A stretch of 12,765 nt of DNA from an uncultured Bacillota bacterium (GTDB lineage Bacteria > Bacillota > Clostridia > Christensenellales > UBA1242): positions 1-12,765 of the forward strand of contig CAMUGK010000020.1 in NCBI GenBank assembly GCA_947088415.1, written 5' to 3'. The notes beneath the pieces were generated by a model. The model had not been told where the DNA came from, ran no database searches, and saw only the letters and a list, made by a program, of their open reading frames with translations. Positions 12,592-12,765 of this stretch are shown here, in pieces. Numbering within the stretch: the stretch's first letter is position 1; each line of letters begins with the position of its first letter. The position numbers and the translations under genes are program-made.

Positions 12592-12765
12592 GATTATCAA
12601 TACACTAAAAACTCGCGTCAAAGGCGTAAATCTTATTTTAGTAATCGTTTATGTATAAATTCAACCTTAAAAGCGTTTGTGGGAGTCCGAGGGGAATCGC
12701 AACCTCTCGGTCTTTTGTTACTTTTCTAGCATAGAAAAGTAAGAATGCTTTTGGCGGAAACGCAA
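12592..12765. other. Non-coding segment with nested hairpins at the window end
   Basis: No convincing gene is present. GCGTTT (12673-12678) can pair with AAACGC (12758-12763), enclosing two strong hairpins. One is CCGAGGGG/CCTCTCGG with an 8-nt loop (12687-12710); the other is an 11-bp perfect stem (12718-12728 with 12732-12742). The layout resembles a three-way-junction RNA or a structured intergenic repeat and may continue past the window. I do not match it to a known RNA family. Confidence 0.4.

Noticed and set aside
12508..12729. 73-codon frame after the last gene
   Set aside because: No ribosome binding site, and it runs through a terminator and two strong hairpins.

Overview
The window is AT-rich with strong AGGAGG-type ribosome binding sites, short intergenic gaps, poly-U hairpin terminators and the standard genetic code. 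It encodes a rubrerythrin (typical of anaerobes), a QueH-type queuosine enzyme, HU, and small VirB2/TrbC-like membrane proteins. Together these suggest an uncultured anaerobic, low-GC Bacillota (Clostridia-like) genome. This is an inference; no taxonomic marker is present.

Layout. (1) 1-977: the 3' end of a family-2 glycosyltransferase with a TPR-like tail, convergent with a nucleoside hydrolase (974-2032, minus). The two stop codons overlap inside one bidirectional terminator. (2) 2160-2480: a tRNA-Ser(CGA) gene whose promoter is separated from the mature tRNA by 162 bp. That stretch begins with a 22-nt copy of the tRNA 5' end and contains hairpins and an inverted copy of the tRNA D-arm. (3) 2521-5808: a large membrane-anchored papain-like cysteine protease with Ig/MBG-like repeats. 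(4) 5810-7900: three small two-helix membrane proteins, paralogous and VirB2/TrbC pilin-like, all on the minus strand. They are separated by clusters of dispersed intergenic repeats. The gene furthest upstream has a G8/C8 homopolymer inside its promoter spacer, a classic phase-variation layout. (5) 7912-8103: a short hydrophobic, Cys-containing peptide gene, divergent from an ArsR-type regulator (8255-8593). (6) 8658-10661: a probable operon of a C-x-C-x2-C-x2-C protein of unknown function, queH and a signal peptidase I whose GTG start lies inside queH. (7) 10754-11029: HU, sharing a 19-bp-stem terminator with a convergent rubrerythrin (11084-11683). (8) 11779-12507: a possible CYTH-like protein, followed by hairpins and a structured, possibly non-coding segment running off the window end.

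The genes form no single pathway. The most noteworthy items are the phase-variable-looking promoter of a pilin-like gene within a paralogue array, and the tRNA-Ser gene with a structured insertion carrying sense and antisense pieces of the tRNA. Signal peptidase and the membrane-anchored protease fit a cell-surface theme with the pilin-like proteins, but functional linkage is only a guess.
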